Assembly: GCA_905182565.1 (NCBI GenBank)
Contig: CAJJCB010000026.1
Span: 186,001 to 250,000, forward strand
DNA from: Acidimicrobiaceae bacterium
GTDB taxonomy: Bacteria > Actinomycetota > Acidimicrobiia > Acidimicrobiales > Poriferisodalaceae
Reading direction: 5' to 3'
Length of the DNA: 64,000 nt
Positions 1-8,822 of the stretch are shown piece by piece. The notes below the pieces were generated by a model that saw nothing but the letters and a program-made list of their open reading frames with translations, was not told where the DNA came from and did not search any database. The number at the start of each line of letters is the position of its first letter. The first letter of the stretch is position 1. A program made the translations under genes and the position numbers.

Positions 1-1473
1 TACCAAAAGATCTGATTTGCCTAAACCTTCGCGGTTCAGGTAGTCATCCACAAAAGTAACAGTTTCTGAACCGATTGATTCAGGCAAATTAGAGCGTAAG
101 TTAATCATTTTACTCTCCGACTGATTTGTTTGCAGTCTTACGTTTACCTGTGTGCTCTCGAAAACTCCGATTTCTAACGCTAGTTCGTCCATTCGTTGAA
201 TAAGTCCCGAATCGTTTGCCTTTAAGCCGGCTGCCATTCGGACAAATTCAACGGCTGCTGCAATGCCATCTTTGTCAAGAACTAAATCATTGACTGAATA
301 CCCTAACGCTTCCTCGTAACCAAAAATCCATTGTTTGTTGGGCTCTTCAACTACAGGCAGCATTATCCACTTGAAGCCCGTCAAAGTTCTTTTGTGTTCT
401 ATGCCTCGTGTTTTACACAGAACGGCGACGGCATCAGAAGAAACGATACTGCTTGCAGCAATTCGGTTTGCACCGCTGGTTTCACTGGAGCGAAAATCGC
501 AAAGCAATAAACCTATTTCATCTCCGGTTAGTTGACGCCACTTATTCTTATCTCGAATAGCGACGCCGAGCCGATCGGCATCGGGGTCATTTGCTAAAAT
601 CAAGTCGAGATTATGATGGTTTGCAGTAATGAAAGCTTCGTCGAGCGTTCCGGGTTCTTCAGGATTTGGAAAGGGAAGATTAGGAAATGTCCCATCGGGT
701 TCTCGTTGAGATGCAACCATAATTGGTGGTGCAAGACCAGCTACAGCAAACGCAAGCTCAAAAGTCTCAGCTCCGACACCACACAGCGGTGTATAAACGA
801 ATTCTAAGGGTTCTGTTGCGTGAGCTGTCCTTTCTATTACTCCTCCTAAATATTCTGAAATCGCTACTCTTGCTTCGATCTTCTTCACTAGCTCTGGAAT
901 CGCAAGTTCGTTCGACCTAGGTAAATTGCGAAAGTCCATTAGTCGTTGGATTTTTTGGTCTAAGGGCGGCCGAATTTGTAAGCCATCAGACCAGTACAGT
1001 TTGCATCCATTATCAGATCTCGGGTTGTGGCTCGCTGTAACCATCAGCCCTGCTCCAGCTTCGCGACTTATGACTAGCCGAGCTAGAACTGGAGTGGGTA
1101 TCGGCCCCTCTACTAACAAGCACTCAATACTCATTGATCGGAAAATTCTGGCGGCATCTAAGGCGTATAAATCTGACTCGATTCGAGCATCGTAGCCAAT
1201 AACTATGCCTTTTTGAGTAAGGCCGTCGGCTACAAGTTGATTAGCAATTGCTTTTGCGGCGACTCTCATGACTACTCGATTCATAGAACCGGGTCCTGGG
1301 CCCATTTCCCCTCGTAAACCAGCGGTTCCAAATCTTAGTGGTTGCCCGAATGCTCTATCAAAACTCTCGCTATCAGAACGCAGCGTTTCGATGCGATTGG
1401 CTGCTAATGGGTCTGGGTCAGCGTCAATCCAACGGTCTATGACCTCTGAGGTTGTAGCGGAAAGTTCAGTCAT
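1..1473 (-). CDS. Phosphohexomutase (phosphoglucomutase/phosphomannomutase), 3' end cut by window
   Basis: This enzyme of the alpha-D-phosphohexomutase superfamily interconverts hexose 1- and 6-phosphates in the cytosol and feeds nucleotide-sugar and polysaccharide synthesis. The reverse-strand reading from ATG 1473 is open to the window edge. Near the N-terminus it has the substrate-loop-like motif FGTAGLRGEMGPG. The phosphoserine loop TASHNP follows (DNA around 1027-1045), then the metal-binding DPDADR loop, and a GYEEALGY motif typical of the sugar-binding loop. About 490 codons are visible and the C-terminal phosphate-binding domain is incomplete. The motif spacing resembles the PGM2/PMM-type family of about 550 residues. 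It is divergent from the acyltransferase at 1541, which would fit supply of sugar precursors for a modified glycan (inference). Glucose versus mannose specificity cannot be told from sequence. Confidence 0.9.
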   Translation of the reverse strand, partial: MTELSATTSEVIDRWIDADPDPLAANRIETLRSDSESFDRAFGQPLRFGTAGLRGEMGPGPGSMNRVVMRVAAKAIANQLVADGLTQKGIVIGYDARIESDLYALDAARIFRSMSIECLLVEGPIPTPVLARLVISREAGAGLMVTASHNPRSDNGCKLYWSDGLQIRPPLDQKIQRLMDFRNLPRSNELAIPELVKKIEARVAISEYLGGVIERTAHATEPLEFVYTPLCGVGAETFELAFAVAGLAPPIMVASQREPDGTFPNLPFPNPEEPGTLDEAFITANHHNLDLILANDPDADRLGVAIRDKNKWRQLTGDEIGLLLCDFRSSETSGANRIAASSIVSSDAVAVLCKTRGIEHKRTLTGFKWIMLPVVEEPNKQWIFGYEEALGYSVNDLVLDKDGIAAAVEFVRMAAGLKANDSGLIQRMDELALEIGVFESTQVNVRLQTNQSESKMINLRSNLPESIGSETVTFVDDYLNREGLGKSDLLV

Positions 1474-1540
1474 ATTAATATGGTGCCTGATTTTCGTTGA
1501 TTGACAGGTAACTTTGCCTGCGAGTACCTGAAATTCCACC

Positions 1541-2974
1541 ATGCTGTTCCCAACTTTTGCCTTCCTGATATTTTTTGTGATCGTGTTCGTCCTAAATTGG
1601 ATGACTCGTCAAAAGCCATTTTTGTGGAAAATAGTTATCCTCGCTGCCAGCCTTGTCTTCTATGGCTGGTGGAACTGGCGATTTGTTTTCTTACTTGGTA
1701 CCTCGATCATAATCAACTGGTTGAGTGCTAAGAAAATACGTGATGAAAGTGAAAAACTTGAAAAGCTCTTAGCTCGGCGTTGGATGCAAACTGCTGTAAT
1801 AGCCAACTTAAGCCTTCTTGGTGTCTATAAGTACTACGATTTTTTTGTTCTAGAAATTTCTAATCGCTTGAAACAAGTTGGTTTTGATACAGGGCTGCCT
1901 TTATTAGACCTGACATTACCAATTGGTATTTCTTTCTTTACTTTTCAAGCGATCAGCTACGTAATTGACGTAGGCAGAGAGGATATAGAACCGCTGCCGT
2001 TATTGGACTTCGCTGTTTACTTGTCATTTTTCCCGCAGCTTGTTGCTGGGCCGATTGTACGCGCCTCTGAAATGGCACCTCAAATGTCTGCTCGTTCAGA
2101 CCCTCGATATCTTCAATCCGCAGCTGCGTATCGGCTAATTCTTGGTGGTCTCTTTAAAAAAGTTGTTATTTCTAGCTACTTGGCAGACGTTATTGTTGAT
2201 GATGTGTTTGCTAACCCATCAAACTATAGCTCGTTAGACATTCTGGTCGGTGTGTACGCTTACGCAATTCAAATTTATGCTGATTTCTCGGGCTATACGG
2301 ATATCGCTATAGGAGTAGCGTTGCTTCTTGGCTTTAGATTCCCTCAAAATTTTGACTGTCCATACCGAGCTAAGTCACTGCAGGATTTTTGGCATCGCTG
2401 GCATATAACGCTGTCTGCTTGGCTCCGAGATTATTTGTACATACCTCTAGGAGGTAATAGGGGAACGAGTAGAAGATTATATATAAACCTGATGCTGACA
2501 ATGATTTTGGGTGGTCTATGGCATGGGAATAAAGGAACTTTTTTGGTCTGGGGTTTAATCCATGGGCTAGCACTTATAGCGGAGCGGCTCATTAGTGAAC
2601 GGTTTAGTGAGTCTCAGATAAGAACTCTTCTTTCCCCTCGGATCTTGTCTCTAATTCGTTGGATGATAACTTTTCACGTTGTATGCCTAGCTTGGATCTT
2701 TTTTAGGGCTCCGTCGGTAGGTGATGGTCTAAGTATGTTAAGCGGACTTTTCTCCTTCAGGATCGGTGTCGAACTAGTTACAAGTACCTTGTTGTTAGTG
2801 ATCTTCGGAGCGATTGGAATGCAATTTGTCACTAAAGGGATAAGAGAGGCTTTTCAAGCGAAGACAAATAAAGGAAGTGCTCCAGCTCAGGCCTTCCTAT
2901 TTGCCTTAGGCCTTGTAGTCATTGACTCGTTGGGCCCTGATGGTGTCGCTCCATTTATATATTTCCAGTTCTGA
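1541..2974 (+). CDS. MBOAT-family O-acyltransferase (AlgI/DltB-like)
   Basis: This multi-pass membrane protein of 477 residues resembles AlgI/PatA/DltB acyltransferases, which pass acyl groups, often acetyl, across the membrane for transfer to polysaccharide or other cell-surface acceptors. Hydrophobic segments run through the whole length, starting at residue 2. The family signatures are visible: FFPQLVAGPI in the first half, QIYADFSGYTDIAIG near the middle, then FWHRWHITLSAWLRDYLY and GGLWHG, which carries the invariant histidine. A second histidine lies downstream in LIHGL. Two SGNH proteins follow on the same strand after 23 bases. This is the usual partner arrangement, with the MBOAT protein exporting the acyl group and the extracytoplasmic SGNH protein completing transfer. 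The acceptor glycan is not identifiable. Confidence 0.93.
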   Translation: MLFPTFAFLIFFVIVFVLNWMTRQKPFLWKIVILAASLVFYGWWNWRFVFLLGTSIIINWLSAKKIRDESEKLEKLLARRWMQTAVIANLSLLGVYKYYDFFVLEISNRLKQVGFDTGLPLLDLTLPIGISFFTFQAISYVIDVGREDIEPLPLLDFAVYLSFFPQLVAGPIVRASEMAPQMSARSDPRYLQSAAAYRLILGGLFKKVVISSYLADVIVDDVFANPSNYSSLDILVGVYAYAIQIYADFSGYTDIAIGVALLLGFRFPQNFDCPYRAKSLQDFWHRWHITLSAWLRDYLYIPLGGNRGTSRRLYINLMLTMILGGLWHGNKGTFLVWGLIHGLALIAERLISERFSESQIRTLLSPRILSLIRWMITFHVVCLAWIFFRAPSVGDGLSMLSGLFSFRIGVELVTSTLLLVIFGAIGMQFVTKGIREAFQAKTNKGSAPAQAFLFALGLVVIDSLGPDGVAPFIYFQF

Positions 2975-2997
2975 TATGACGAAAAACTAATGTAGCG

Positions 2998-4101
2998 ATG
3001 GTAGATGTGTCTCAAGAACAACCCAAAAAGCTCGGTACACCAGCTGGTAAAGTTTTAGCTTGGGGACTCCTGGGCTTGCTGCTTGCTTCCTTTCTTAATT
3101 CCAAAATCTTGTTGGAAGAAGCAGAGTTAAAACCCTTGGGAACAGCTCGGACCGTTTCGATAGCCTTGTGGACGCCGATAGAGAAGCTAGCGGGAAGTAT
3201 TGGTTTGACTAGGCCGCAAGAACTAATAGATGGTCTCTTAGAAACTGAGAAAACCGATAAGCCACTAGGTGAATTGTTAGTGGAAAACTTCGAAAGCGTG
3301 GCCAGTAAGGAATCGGCCATTTATTCTCGAGGGCTTAATACAGAAAAATTAGAACCTAATGCCAATGGCCTAGAGCAAATCGCGGCGTTGGATGAAGCTG
3401 ATAATCTCATTGAGGGTCCTGAAGTTTCGCCCGGTCCGAGTTCTTCTAACCCTTTGAAACTCTGGATTTTAGGTGACTCGATGGTTCAATTTTTTGGTGA
3501 GACATTAGTTGCTTATGCTGAATCTTCAGAAGTTATTGAAGCAGAGTCGGAACCGGTTTTATCTAGCGGTCTTGTTCGCCCTGATTTTTATGACTGGCCA
3601 ACTCGTGTGACAGAAATAATGCTAGAAGAGGATCCGGATGTAGTGGTGATGATGTTTGGGGGAAATGATGGCCAATCTATGTTCGTGCCGCCGGCAGCCT
3701 GGTACAAGACCTTTAGCAATGAGTGGATAGAAGAGTATTCGCGAAGAGTCGGAGAGATCATGGATCTTGTATCAAAAGGTTCGAACCGATTGGTAATGTG
3801 GGTTCCCCAACCGCCGATGAAGTCAGAAGCTTTTGATGACAAAATGAAGCGGCTAAATTTGATTTATGAAGCAGAAGCTCTCAAGAGAGAGCAGGTGTAT
3901 TTTGTTAAAATAGCTGCGCTGTTTAGTGATGAAAATGGAGAGTATTCGAAGTATTTAACTTCCGACGACGGACAGACTGTGGATGCTCGCCTTAGCGATG
4001 GCGTACATTTGAGCACTTTCGGGGGGCAGCGACTCTCTCGATATTTAATGCATGAACTTGGAGAAATCGTTGATCTAAGCGGTGGGCTTGCAACGTCTTG
4101 A
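2998..4101 (+). CDS. Membrane-anchored SGNH/DUF459-type protein, likely O-acyl transfer partner
   Basis: The 367-residue protein has a short cytoplasmic N-terminus, one membrane segment (about residues 18-38), a linker of roughly 110 residues and an SGNH-hydrolase domain. The domain motifs are GDS at 159-161 (nucleophile serine), GGND at 221-224 (oxyanion hole) and DGVH with D334 and H337 (rest of the triad). This arrangement matches DUF459-type SGNH proteins and AlgX/AlgJ-like acetyltransferases that act outside the membrane with an MBOAT protein. It starts at ATG 2998, 23 bases after the MBOAT gene, and the next SGNH gene overlaps its stop codon. The role in polysaccharide O-acylation is inferred from domain and neighbours; a plain esterase is possible. 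Confidence 0.85.
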   Translation: MVDVSQEQPKKLGTPAGKVLAWGLLGLLLASFLNSKILLEEAELKPLGTARTVSIALWTPIEKLAGSIGLTRPQELIDGLLETEKTDKPLGELLVENFESVASKESAIYSRGLNTEKLEPNANGLEQIAALDEADNLIEGPEVSPGPSSSNPLKLWILGDSMVQFFGETLVAYAESSEVIEAESEPVLSSGLVRPDFYDWPTRVTEIMLEEDPDVVVMMFGGNDGQSMFVPPAAWYKTFSNEWIEEYSRRVGEIMDLVSKGSNRLVMWVPQPPMKSEAFDDKMKRLNLIYEAEALKREQVYFVKIAALFSDENGEYSKYLTSDDGQTVDARLSDGVHLSTFGGQRLSRYLMHELGEIVDLSGGLATS

Positions 4102-5018
4102 ACCCTAAAATTTTTTGGCTTTTGGCTGCTGTGTGGTTAGGCGCCTTTGGACTAGTGGGCTCTGCTGCAGCATCTAAAATAGGTACAACAGCTCAAGACA
4201 ATCCGTACTTAGCTGCGGATGAGAGAGAGTTAATTAACGGCGGGGAAAATATGTTTGGGTTGACCGTAGATGCCCGAAGCTGGAGCGCTCCAGATATTAG
4301 ATGGCCGGATCTGAGCGCTGGTCTAAATATTGGTTCTGAAGAGCTCTATTATTATTGGACTAGAGAGAATCATTATTCGGTGCTCCCGAAGGCAACTCTA
4401 GCTAGGCCACTAAGTATCTATGTAGGAGGAGATTCGATAGCAGGTGGGCCTGCGCTCGGTTTTAGGGAGCTAGCAAAAACTGATAAAACCATTTTGTACT
4501 TCGAAGACGTGAAAAAATCGACAGGGATCGTTAATAGTTGGTTCTTTGACTGGGAAACGTATCTACAGAATGAAATTTCAGACAGACCGTACGACGTAAT
4601 TATTTTGTCAATGGGTGGAAATGATTGGCAGCCTTTCTACAAGGGACCTTCTACTATCGCTGGAACGGAATGGATAGCTGAATACAAAAGGCGGGTAGAG
4701 GCTATCCTTGCTTCAGTATCTCGACCCGGCCGTCTTATCATCTGGGTTGGCCTTCCAGCATTTCGTCCAGTGTTGCTAAAAAAATTACCTGGTGTCGTAA
4801 ACGCTATAACCAAAGACATTTTTGCATCACGTCCAAGAACAATCTGGGTTGATGCAAGCGAGATTGTCTCTCCGTCTGGAGTCTGGGTGAAACACTTGAC
4901 AGACTCTCATGGTTTGGAGCGCCAAGTTCGAGTGTCTGATGGAGTTCACTATCAATGGCATGGCGCAGAGCTAGTCACTGCGGCCGTTTGGCAACAGATA
5001 CTATCCAGTACTGACTGA
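4098..5018 (+). CDS. Secreted SGNH/DUF459-type protein, second copy
   Basis: This is a second SGNH-fold protein of 306 residues. It starts with TTG 4098 in a TTGA overlap with the previous stop codon, so translation is probably coupled. The N-terminus is a signal peptide or anchor (hydrophobic residues 5-25, ending AAAS). Catalytic motifs are GDS at 111-113, GGND at 173-176 and DGVH at 281-284. It has the same motif order as the upstream copy but without the long linker, and the two share little beyond the motifs, so they probably have distinct acceptors or act as donor and acceptor partners. The first conserved block reads GGDSIAGGPALG. It is the last gene of the three-gene acylation module, and its stop codon lies inside an inverted repeat. 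Confidence 0.83.
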   Translation: MNPKIFWLLAAVWLGAFGLVGSAAASKIGTTAQDNPYLAADERELINGGENMFGLTVDARSWSAPDIRWPDLSAGLNIGSEELYYYWTRENHYSVLPKATLARPLSIYVGGDSIAGGPALGFRELAKTDKTILYFEDVKKSTGIVNSWFFDWETYLQNEISDRPYDVIILSMGGNDWQPFYKGPSTIAGTEWIAEYKRRVEAILASVSRPGRLIIWVGLPAFRPVLLKKLPGVVNAITKDIFASRPRTIWVDASEIVSPSGVWVKHLTDSHGLERQVRVSDGVHYQWHGAELVTAAVWQQILSSTD

Positions 5019-5036
5019 AGGGGAATACCCTTCAGT
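5014..5036 (+). terminator. Perfect 9-bp inverted repeat overlapping the SGNH stop codon
   Basis: ACTGAAGGG (5014-5022), a 5-base loop GAATA and CCCTTCAGT (5028-5036) form a perfect hairpin that includes the TGA stop of the SGNH gene. No T-run follows, so it may be a factor-dependent end or an mRNA-stabilising hairpin. Confidence 0.5.
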
Positions 5037-5343
5037 AAATGGTGAGTTTCTCACTGCAAAAATTCCGTGTATCTACGGTTCGAGAATGTGTGTAGTACGA
5101 AATCGGTTGTTGTCATAGGAACACTTGGCGCGCTTGCATCAGTGACATGGTGCTTAAAGAAGGCTGATGGGAACGAGGTTAGCTCTTGGCGAGAATCGTA
5201 TTGCGTTTCACGAGCAAATGGTTAAATGTTGGCTTATGCGACAATCGACCACGCCGCATAACAAGCACGTGAAAGGTTACGCTCTTGCATAGCGCGCTTT
5301 AACTTAGCGTTATGCATTTTCTATATCTGTTTACGAAAACCAG
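5037..5343. other. Non-coding stretch with one loose inverted repeat
   Basis: I see no convincing gene in these roughly 300 bases. The only structure noted is a 7-base inverted repeat, GCATAAC (5256-5262) and GTTATGC (5309-5315), with a 46-base spacer rich in CG and GC steps. It could be a small RNA or simply the 3' region shared by the convergent genes on either side. Confidence 0.4.
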
Positions 5344-5430
5344 CTATCCTCGTCCGGCATTGGGACGATTACCGTGATTGGCCTTGCTTCGTCTTGCGCG
5401 GAGTGTACGTTTCTTGGTCTTCTTGGACAT
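5344..5430 (-). CDS. 50S ribosomal protein bL37 (28 aa)
   Basis: A 28-residue very basic peptide starts at ATG 5430. It opens MSKKTKKRTLRARR and ends with the block SKANHGNRPNAGRG before TAG. The block SKANHGxRPNA is the hallmark of bL37, the small actinobacterial 50S protein known from mycobacterial ribosomes (MAKRGRKKRDRK...SKANHGKRPNA type). Size, charge and motif all agree. It lies downstream of, and on the same strand as, the CoA-transferase gene, with 86 bases between, enough for its own promoter. It is too short for standard gene callers. Identification rests on remembered family sequence and has no alignment behind it. Confidence 0.85.
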   Translation of the reverse strand: MSKKTKKRTLRARRSKANHGNRPNAGRG

Positions 5431-5516
5431 AGGCAGACCATGGTATCGGAGATTTAGTCGAAATAGCCAGTTTGGTAGCCAAGAGCTTGCACTTAGCTCA
5501 CGTGGGGCCGACTTTG

Positions 5517-6656
5517 CTAGCTTACAGCGCCGACATCCTTTAATTTTTCAATTTCATTCGCATCGAATCCCCAATCTGAGAGGATTTCAGATGTGTGTTG
5601 CCCGGGCGCAGGAGGCGGCATTTGAACTGTGCCTGGAGTGCGACTGAATTTAGGAGCTGGGGCTGGCTGCATAACACCCTCAACCTCTACGAAAGACTGC
5701 CGCGCAACGTTGTGCGGATGCTTCGGAGCCTCTTCAAAGTTGAGTACTGGGGCATAGCAAACGTCAGTGCCGAGCATTAAGTCATCCCATTCATCGCGCG
5801 TTTTCAATCGAACGAGTTGTTCCATGCGCTGCTTTTTCTCCTCCCAAGTAGACCGGTCGTTGCGGTCAATTGTTGCGGCATCGGTAAGGCCAGTAATCTC
5901 TAGGAGTACGTCATGGAATTTACCCTCAATCGACCCAATTGAAATAAATTTATTATCAGCGGTTTCATAGACGCCGTAATAGTAGGACCCACCGTCTAAG
6001 ACGTTGTCCTCGCGATTGTTGCTCCACCCTCCGGATGCGTACATTCCATAGAGAGAGCCCATTAAGGAAGCGGCGCCTTCAGTCATTGCGGCATCTACAA
6101 CCTGTCCCAGACCTGAGTTTTTTGATTCTAACAGAGCAGCACAGAGGCCAAAGGCTAGGAAGACCCCTCCGCCACCAAAGTCACCTACAACGTTTAAGGG
6201 TGGTGATGGTTTGTCGGCTCCTCCGATTGCATGCAGGGCTCCGGTAAGAGCTATGTAGTTGATGTCGTGCCCTGCGGCGTGGGCCATCGGGCCTTCTTGT
6301 CCCCAGCCGGTCATTCGGCCATAAACTAATGCTGGGTTTCTTTTCATGCACTCATCTGGACCTAAGCCCAACCGTTCTGTTACTCCGGGTCGAAAACCTT
6401 CTATAAGCGCGTCTGCGCTCTCAACTAACTTTAGAACTGTTTCAATTCCATCAGGGTTTTTAAGATCCACTGAAATTGATTTTCTACTCCGATTCAGAAC
6501 ACTGTATTTTCTTCCGCGATCGATTCCTATATCGACCTGAGAGGTGCGATCAACTCTGATAACCTCGGCGCCGAGATCAGCTAGCAACATGGCACAAAAG
6601 GGCCCTGGGCCGATTCCTGCAAGTTCTACTACTCGTATTCCAGTCAGCGGACCCAT
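5517..6656 (-). CDS. CaiB/BaiF family CoA transferase, alpha-methylacyl-CoA racemase-like
   Basis: This 379-residue family III CoA-transferase-fold protein is closest in appearance to alpha-methylacyl-CoA racemase (Mcr/AMACR), which epimerises 2-methylacyl-CoA esters so branched chains can enter beta-oxidation. The N-terminus MGPLTGIRVVELAGIGPGPF and the following LADLGAEVIRVDR form the CoA-binding Rossmann part. The AGHDINY segment (residues 128-134) holds the expected catalytic histidine, VGDFGGGG places the aspartate near residue 159, and GSIEGKFHD places the glutamate at 244. These correspond to the His126/Asp156/Glu241 set of the M. tuberculosis enzyme. Length is typical for the racemase branch. 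A CoA transferase for another acid remains possible, because the family is hard to split by eye. Confidence 0.88.
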   Translation of the reverse strand: MGPLTGIRVVELAGIGPGPFCAMLLADLGAEVIRVDRTSQVDIGIDRGRKYSVLNRSRKSISVDLKNPDGIETVLKLVESADALIEGFRPGVTERLGLGPDECMKRNPALVYGRMTGWGQEGPMAHAAGHDINYIALTGALHAIGGADKPSPPLNVVGDFGGGGVFLAFGLCAALLESKNSGLGQVVDAAMTEGAASLMGSLYGMYASGGWSNNREDNVLDGGSYYYGVYETADNKFISIGSIEGKFHDVLLEITGLTDAATIDRNDRSTWEEKKQRMEQLVRLKTRDEWDDLMLGTDVCYAPVLNFEEAPKHPHNVARQSFVEVEGVMQPAPAPKFSRTPGTVQMPPPAPGQHTSEILSDWGFDANEIEKLKDVGAVS

Positions 6657-6804
6657 TTGTTCTCCTTTGTCGCTCTTTGTAAGTCTTGCACATACTAAAG
6701 ACTCAAGTACTGTGCTAGCCGGGGGTGGTTTGAAGAAACTCTTTGTTTAGTTTTAAGTCTCGAAGAGATGTGGGTGAAGCTCGAGTCTGTAGCCTCGGCA
6801 AGCA

Positions 6805-7887
6805 ATGGAACGCTTTGGATTCGTCGGCCTCCCAAATGCAGGCAAGTCGTCATTGTTTAACGCGCTGGCTGGTGGCGGAGCTTTAGCAGCTCCGTATGCC
6901 TTTGCAACCACAGACCCAAATGTGGGAGTTGTGAAGGTCCCGGACTCGCGACTTGATGCCTTAGCTCGTATGAGCGAGAGCAAAAAAATAGTTTATTCGA
7001 CCACAGAATTTGTTGACATCGGTGGGTTAGTCGAAGGGGCGAGCCAAGGAGAAGGTCTTGGTAATAAATTCCTCGGAGGCATCAGAGAGGTAGATGCGAT
7101 TGTTTTTGTTCTAAGAGCTTTTACTGATGGTGATGTTCCAGGACCGACAGACCCGATCGACCATTTGAGGATTCTTGAGATTGAATTGACCTTGGCCGAT
7201 TTGGAAGCAGTTGAGTCTCGGATTAACCGGCGGCAAAAAGTATTAAAAGCTGATCCTCGCAATAGCGAATTGATCATTGAAGTTGAAGCGCTGGGAGTAG
7301 CACTTGAGCTCCTGTCTGAGGGAACGCCTTTGTTCAGGAGTGGCATGGATGTTGAGCTTCGAGAAGGGCTTAGGGAACATTTTTTATTAACGAATAAGCC
7401 AGTAATGGCTGTCCTTAATCTTGGGGAAGACCAACTAGAAAAAGCTGATGAAATTAGTGAGAAAGTGCTTTTGGCGCTCCCTGATTCTCAGGTGTTGGCT
7501 TTAAGCGTTCAGTTAGAAGCAGAAGCAGCGCTGCTCCCCGAAGATGAAAGAGGGGAGTTACTAGAAGGGTTAGGGCTAGGCGAAGGAGCTCTGCCTCGTT
7601 TCGTAAGGGCGGCTCACGGCCTTCTGGGGTTGCGAACTTTTTTGACGACCGGCGAAAAAGAATCTCGTGCATGGACTTTTAAGAACGGGTGGAGAGCTCC
7701 TCAATGCGCCGGACGGATACATACGGATTTTGAACGAGGGTTTATTCGTGCCGAAGTTATCGAGCATGAGGTTTTACTTGAGTTAGGTTCTTGGTCTGCG
7801 GGGCGAGAAGCAGGACGAATGCGGCTTGAAGGCAAGGACTACGTGATGGCTGATGGTGATGTTGTGGAGTTTCGGTTTAACGTGTAG
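6805..7887 (+). CDS. ychF: Redox-regulated ATPase YchF (Obg-family)
   Basis: YchF is a universally conserved Obg-family P-loop NTPase that prefers ATP and associates with ribosomes. The 360-residue protein begins directly with the P-loop region GLPNAGKSS (residues 8-16). The G2/G3 region shows TEFVDIGGLVEGAS, followed by GLGNKFLGGIREVDAIVFVLRAF, both diagnostic of YchF. A central coiled insert (about 125-200) and a C-terminal TGS domain (ending GDVVEFRFNV) complete the protein. The start is ATG 6805. A TAGCCT hexamer at 6790-6795 lies 9 bases upstream with no clear ribosome-binding site, which suggests a leaderless transcript. It is divergent from the CoA-transferase gene and followed by rsmI after 36 bases. 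Confidence 0.95.
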   Translation: MERFGFVGLPNAGKSSLFNALAGGGALAAPYAFATTDPNVGVVKVPDSRLDALARMSESKKIVYSTTEFVDIGGLVEGASQGEGLGNKFLGGIREVDAIVFVLRAFTDGDVPGPTDPIDHLRILEIELTLADLEAVESRINRRQKVLKADPRNSELIIEVEALGVALELLSEGTPLFRSGMDVELREGLREHFLLTNKPVMAVLNLGEDQLEKADEISEKVLLALPDSQVLALSVQLEAEAALLPEDERGELLEGLGLGEGALPRFVRAAHGLLGLRTFLTTGEKESRAWTFKNGWRAPQCAGRIHTDFERGFIRAEVIEHEVLLELGSWSAGREAGRMRLEGKDYVMADGDVVEFRFNV

Positions 7888-7923
7888 CCATGCAGGTGTC
7901 GGTCTAATGGCTGGAAGTGACAA

Positions 7924-8757
7924 ATGAGCGGAAGCGGCATTTTATACCTTATTGCTACTCCCATCGGCAATCTTTCAGATATCACGTATAGAGCTGTTGA
8001 AACGCTTAGATCTCTTGAGGTTCTAGCGTGTGAAGATACGCGTCGCACAGGCCGACTTCTTAAACATTTAGGTATTCACGTTAATCGGCTCATTATTGCG
8101 AATAGTCATACCGAGGCTCATGCTGCGGCTGAAATTGTTGAGCTGTTGAAGCAGGGAATCAATGTTGGTTTGGTTACTGACGCCGGAATGCCTGGAATAT
8201 CAGATCCTGGCGAGCGAGTAGCCAACGCAGTTATTGAATCAGGAGAAAAGCTCACCGTAATTCCCGGTTCGAGTGCTCCCGTTTCGGCCTTAGTCGTATC
8301 TGGGCTTTCTGCTGATCGGTATGTGATGGAAGGATTTCTTCCCCGAAAAGGTAAAGAAAGAAGCCACTGTTTGGAACGAATTGCTATAGAAGAAAGCACG
8401 AGCGTAATGCTCGAATCGCCCAAACGAATTGGGGCCACTTTAGATGAACTTGCAGATATCTGTGGAAAAAGTCGCAAGGCAGTGGTCGTGCGCGAATTGA
8501 CGAAGCTACACGAAGAAATTTCCCGGGGATCGCTGGAAGAATTGAGTGAAAAGTTTAAAGATGGCACGAAAGGAGAAATAGTTTTGTTGGTCTCGGGAGC
8601 TAGTCCTCCGGAGACAGACGATTCGCAGATACTGGTCGAGATAAAAAAAGCTAAAGACCAAGGTCTTAGCAGGAGAGATGCGATAGACGTCACTTCAGGA
8701 GCTTTAAAAATAGCTCATAACCGTGTTTACGAGCTTGCCTTGACCATTGATTTTTAG
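7924..8757 (+). CDS. rsmI: 16S rRNA (cytidine(1402)-2'-O)-methyltransferase RsmI
   Basis: RsmI uses S-adenosylmethionine to 2'-O-methylate C1402 in the decoding centre of 16S rRNA. The 277-residue protein belongs to the tetrapyrrole-methylase fold. Residues 7-20 contain LYLIATPIGNLSDI, the family start motif. CEDTRRTG (about 37-43) and VTDAGMPGISDPG (84-96) form the SAM-binding region, and PGSSAPVSALVVSG follows. The C-terminal region GLSRRDAIDVTSGALKIAHNRVY is typical of RsmI. ATG 7924 is the first credible start. Position upstream of metG matches other actinobacteria, where rsmI lies near metG-tatD. Confidence 0.95.
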   Translation: MSGSGILYLIATPIGNLSDITYRAVETLRSLEVLACEDTRRTGRLLKHLGIHVNRLIIANSHTEAHAAAEIVELLKQGINVGLVTDAGMPGISDPGERVANAVIESGEKLTVIPGSSAPVSALVVSGLSADRYVMEGFLPRKGKERSHCLERIAIEESTSVMLESPKRIGATLDELADICGKSRKAVVVRELTKLHEEISRGSLEELSEKFKDGTKGEIVLLVSGASPPETDDSQILVEIKKAKDQGLSRRDAIDVTSGALKIAHNRVYELALTIDF

Positions 8758-8822
8758 ATGACTGTCGACCGTAACTCATAAAGAAAAATATAAAGCGGAT
8801 AACGCAAGAATGAGCGGGACAA

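Noticed and set aside
5378-5647. 89-codon forward ORF over bL37 and the CoA-transferase end
   Set aside because: Antisense to two recognisable genes and without any domain signal.
8118-8693. 191-codon reverse ORF over rsmI
   Set aside because: It is a shadow of the rsmI reading with serine- and threonine-rich low-quality sequence.
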